Source of the DNA: Ruminiclostridium sp.
GTDB lineage: Bacteria; Bacillota_A; Clostridia; Oscillospirales; Ruminococcaceae
Length of the DNA stretch: 6,007 bases
Assembly: GCA_017550775.1 (NCBI GenBank)
Contig: JAFZOA010000169.1
Span: 1-6,007, forward strand
Direction: 5' to 3'
The position numbers were made by a program, and so were the translations under genes. Of the stretch, positions 4,408 through 6,007 are shown piece by piece. The notes beneath the pieces are model-generated. The model worked only from the letters and a program-made list of their open reading frames with translations, did not search any database and was not told where the DNA came from. The number at the start of each line of letters is the position of its first letter. Position 1 is the first letter of the stretch.

Positions 4408-5891
4408 CACTTTCCTTCGGGGAGCCTGTAATACGTCTCCGCGAGCTCCCGCAGATATGCCGCGCTCTTCTCGCTGAAATGCTTCGGGAGCGCTCTCCAC
4501 TTCCAGTTCCCGCCGAGTGTGGACGGAATGTTCATTCTCGCGCGGTCATCAAGCCCGATGATATCCTGCATCGGCACTATCGCGAGGCCGGTGGTGCTCT
4601 TGTACAGCTCGCGTATCATCGTGAGGTTGATCTTCTCGAACAGTCCCGGTTTCAGGTATCTGCGGCACATTGCCCTGGACTTCTCGTCCGCTGCCTTGTA
4701 CCAGCCGACCACCGTTGAGTTGTCATGCGTTCCGGTGTAGCAGACGCTGTTCGGGACGTAGCGGTGGGGGAGGTGATCGTTGTCGTCGGAGTTCGGGTTG
4801 AAGCCGAACTGCAGCACTCTCATTCCCGGGAAGCCGGACGCTTTGAGCAGCTCCTTGACGCTGTCGAAGATGTCGCCGAGGTCTTCCGCGATTATCGGAA
4901 CGTTGCCGAGCTTGTCCCTGACCGCGTTCCAGAGATCCATGCCGGGACCCTGTTCCCACTTGCCGTTTATCGCCGTTTCCTCGCCCGCCGGTATTGCCCA
5001 GTAGGTGTCGAAGGCGCGGAAGTGGTCGATGCGCACGAGATCGTAAAGCTTCGCCGCCTTTTCTATGCGGCTTATCCACCAGCTGAACCCGTCTTCCTTC
5101 ATGATATCCCAACGGTAGAGCGGGTTGCCCCAGAGCTGTCCGGTGGCGGAGAAGTAATCCGGCGGTACTCCTGCGACGCGCTTCGGGCGCTTTTCCTCGT
5201 CTGTCTCGAACAAGTCGGTGTTCGCCCAGATATCCGAGCCGTCCGGAGAAACGTATATCGGGATGTCGCCGATGATCTTTATGCCCTTTCCGTTGGCGCA
5301 GGCTTTGAGGTGCTCCCACTGTGCATAGAAGATGTACTGCACGAACTTCCAGAAGCCGATGCTGTCTTTAAGCCGCACACGGGATTCGGCAAGCGCTTCC
5401 GGCTTGCGCAGTCTGAGGTCGTCGCTCCAGTCGAGCCACGACACGAGCTGATTTTCCTCCTTTATCGCCATGTAGAGGGAGTAGTCGTCCAGCCAGTACG
5501 CCTCGTTTTTCTCGAACGCAGTGTATTTCCCGTCCGCGGTGAACTTCGAGTACGCCTGTCTGAGCAGCGCCATTTTTGCCCGCGTGACCTTGTCATAGTC
5601 CACGAATGACGGGTCACTGCCGAAGTCTGCGCTGCCGCACATCTCCTTAGTGACGAGCCCTCTCTTTACGAGGTCGTCCGGGTCGATGAGAAGGGGGTTC
5701 CCCGCGAACGTAGAGAACGACTGGTAAGGCGAGTCTCCGTACCCCGTAGGCCCGATCGGCAGCACCTGCCAGTATTCCTGTCCCGCCGAAACGAGCCAGT
5801 CCACGAACTTTTCCGCCTGTTCGCCGAACGTGCCTATACCGTAGGGCGACGGAAGGCTTGTAATGTGCAGCAGCACTCCGCAGCTTCGCAT
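4407..5891 (-). CDS. malQ: 4-alpha-glucanotransferase (amylomaltase, GH77)
   Basis: The enzyme moves alpha-1,4-glucan segments from one maltodextrin to another sugar, releasing glucose. It works in the cytoplasm in maltodextrin, starch and glycogen use. At 494 residues it has the usual length of the short bacterial form. The N-terminus GVLLHITSLPSPYGIGTFG and the segment GYGDSPYQSFSTFAGNP (50-66) are typical of GH77. All three catalytic acids are present: Asp289 in LVRIDHFRAF (nucleophile), Glu336 in IIAEDLG (acid/base) and Asp390 in YTGTHDNSTVVGW (transition-state stabiliser). RMNIPST (452-458) and GNWKWR (461-466) near the C-terminus also fit. ATG 5891 is preceded by AAGGAG (5899-5904) at seven bases. 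The stop TGA overlaps the ATG of the TraX-like gene by one base. No phosphorylase or transporter partner is visible. The gene is clearly GC-richer than the left part of the window. Confidence 0.97.
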   Translation of the reverse strand: MRSCGVLLHITSLPSPYGIGTFGEQAEKFVDWLVSAGQEYWQVLPIGPTGYGDSPYQSFSTFAGNPLLIDPDDLVKRGLVTKEMCGSADFGSDPSFVDYDKVTRAKMALLRQAYSKFTADGKYTAFEKNEAYWLDDYSLYMAIKEENQLVSWLDWSDDLRLRKPEALAESRVRLKDSIGFWKFVQYIFYAQWEHLKACANGKGIKIIGDIPIYVSPDGSDIWANTDLFETDEEKRPKRVAGVPPDYFSATGQLWGNPLYRWDIMKEDGFSWWISRIEKAAKLYDLVRIDHFRAFDTYWAIPAGEETAINGKWEQGPGMDLWNAVRDKLGNVPIIAEDLGDIFDSVKELLKASGFPGMRVLQFGFNPNSDDNDHLPHRYVPNSVCYTGTHDNSTVVGWYKAADEKSRAMCRRYLKPGLFEKINLTMIRELYKSTTGLAIVPMQDIIGLDDRARMNIPSTLGGNWKWRALPKHFSEKSAAYLRELAETYYRLPEGK

Positions 5892-5942
5892 ATTTATTCT
5901 CCTTTGATCTGAAGGTATTTGCCATATATTAACAAACTATAC

Positions 5943-5948
5943 ATTATA
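5943..5948 (-). promoter_or_regulatory. malQ: Possible -10 box of malQ
   Basis: A perfect TATAAT lies on the - strand, giving a leader of about 45 nt before the malQ ATG. At 17-bp spacing the -35 position (5966-5971) reads GGACCC and falls inside the GC-rich repeat, so no -35 box is recognisable, and there is no TGn element. TATAGT at 5941-5936 is an alternative. Confidence 0.45.
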
Positions 5949-5949
5949 A

Positions 5950-6007
5950 CGCGCGCAGCGCGAATGGGTCCAGCGTCACGCTGGCGCGGGGTCCGGGGCG
6001 GCGCAAG
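5950..6007. repeat. GC-rich palindromic intergenic repeat, cut by the window edge
   Basis: This 58-bp stretch is far GC-richer than the AT-rich sequence beside it and holds no gene. It contains the inverted repeat CCAGCGT-C-ACGCTGG (5970-5984), a smaller CGCG-CAG-CGCG (5952-5962), the direct repeat GGGTCC (5966-5971 and 5989-5994) and, at the edge, CCGGGGCGG (5993-6001), which lacks its partner. The composition and nested palindromes suggest a dispersed repeat of the kind seen between genes in Ruminococcus-like genomes. The identity of the family is inferred from memory only. Confidence 0.5.

Noticed and set aside
4408..4500. Longer start (ATG at 4500) for the TraX-like gene
   Set aside because: It would add 31 polar residues overlapping malQ, unlike the family. 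The ATG at 4407 has an RBS and a typical TGATG coupling overlap.
4725..5609. Long open frame (294 codons) on the + strand opposite malQ
   Set aside because: malQ on the other strand is a complete GH77 enzyme with all catalytic motifs. The opposite frame has no family signature or ribosome binding site and is explained by GC-biased codon positions.

Overview
The window looks like chromosomal DNA of a low-to-medium GC, gram-positive gut Firmicute. A Ruminococcus-like member of the Oscillospiraceae is the best guess. The basis is strong AAGGAG-type ribosome binding sites, TATAAT promoters with extended TGn elements, a secreted protein with the lysine-rich Ig-like/fibronectin modules common in these bacteria, a clostridial-type phosphoribosyltransferase-like protein, and a small 'LGVDLPDDI' protein type I recall from Ruminococcus genomes. 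No species can be named from this sequence alone. Base composition is uneven: the first gene is visibly AT-richer than malQ at the right end.

Layout: three genes on the + strand face three genes on the - strand. Plus strand: (1) the 3' part of an FkbM-family SAM-dependent methyltransferase (2-739), whose start lies left of the window; (2) a 468-residue secreted protein (992-2398) with a possible papain-like/CHAP-like domain, an Ig-like module and a fibronectin-type module; (3) a 212-residue orotate-phosphoribosyltransferase-like protein (2571-3209) that lacks the usual acidic pair of the PRPP loop. The intergenic gaps before genes 2 and 3 each carry a related TTTTGTA...TACAAAA palindrome, then TTGAAA about 38-40 bp downstream, then an extended -10 promoter. 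Two adjacent hairpins (3224-3262 and 3272-3300) separate the converging gene sets.

Minus strand, in order of transcription: malQ (4407-5891), a complete 4-alpha-glucanotransferase with all three GH77 catalytic acids; a TraX-family integral membrane protein (3625-4407) whose ATG overlaps the malQ TGA by one base; and a 73-residue small protein (3309-3530) with its own near-consensus promoter, a short 5' stem-loop leader and a terminator. It resembles the leader part of RiPP precursors (Nif11/NHLP type), but no modification enzyme is visible nearby. The right edge (5950-6007) is a GC-rich, palindrome-bearing stretch that looks like one end of a dispersed intergenic repeat.

The genes do not form one pathway. 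malQ serves maltodextrin/glycogen metabolism, the secreted protein is probably cell-surface, and the rest are of uncertain role. No mobile element, CRISPR array, tRNA or rRNA was recognised. The least explained items are the small leader-like protein, the degenerate PRTase and the paired palindromes.
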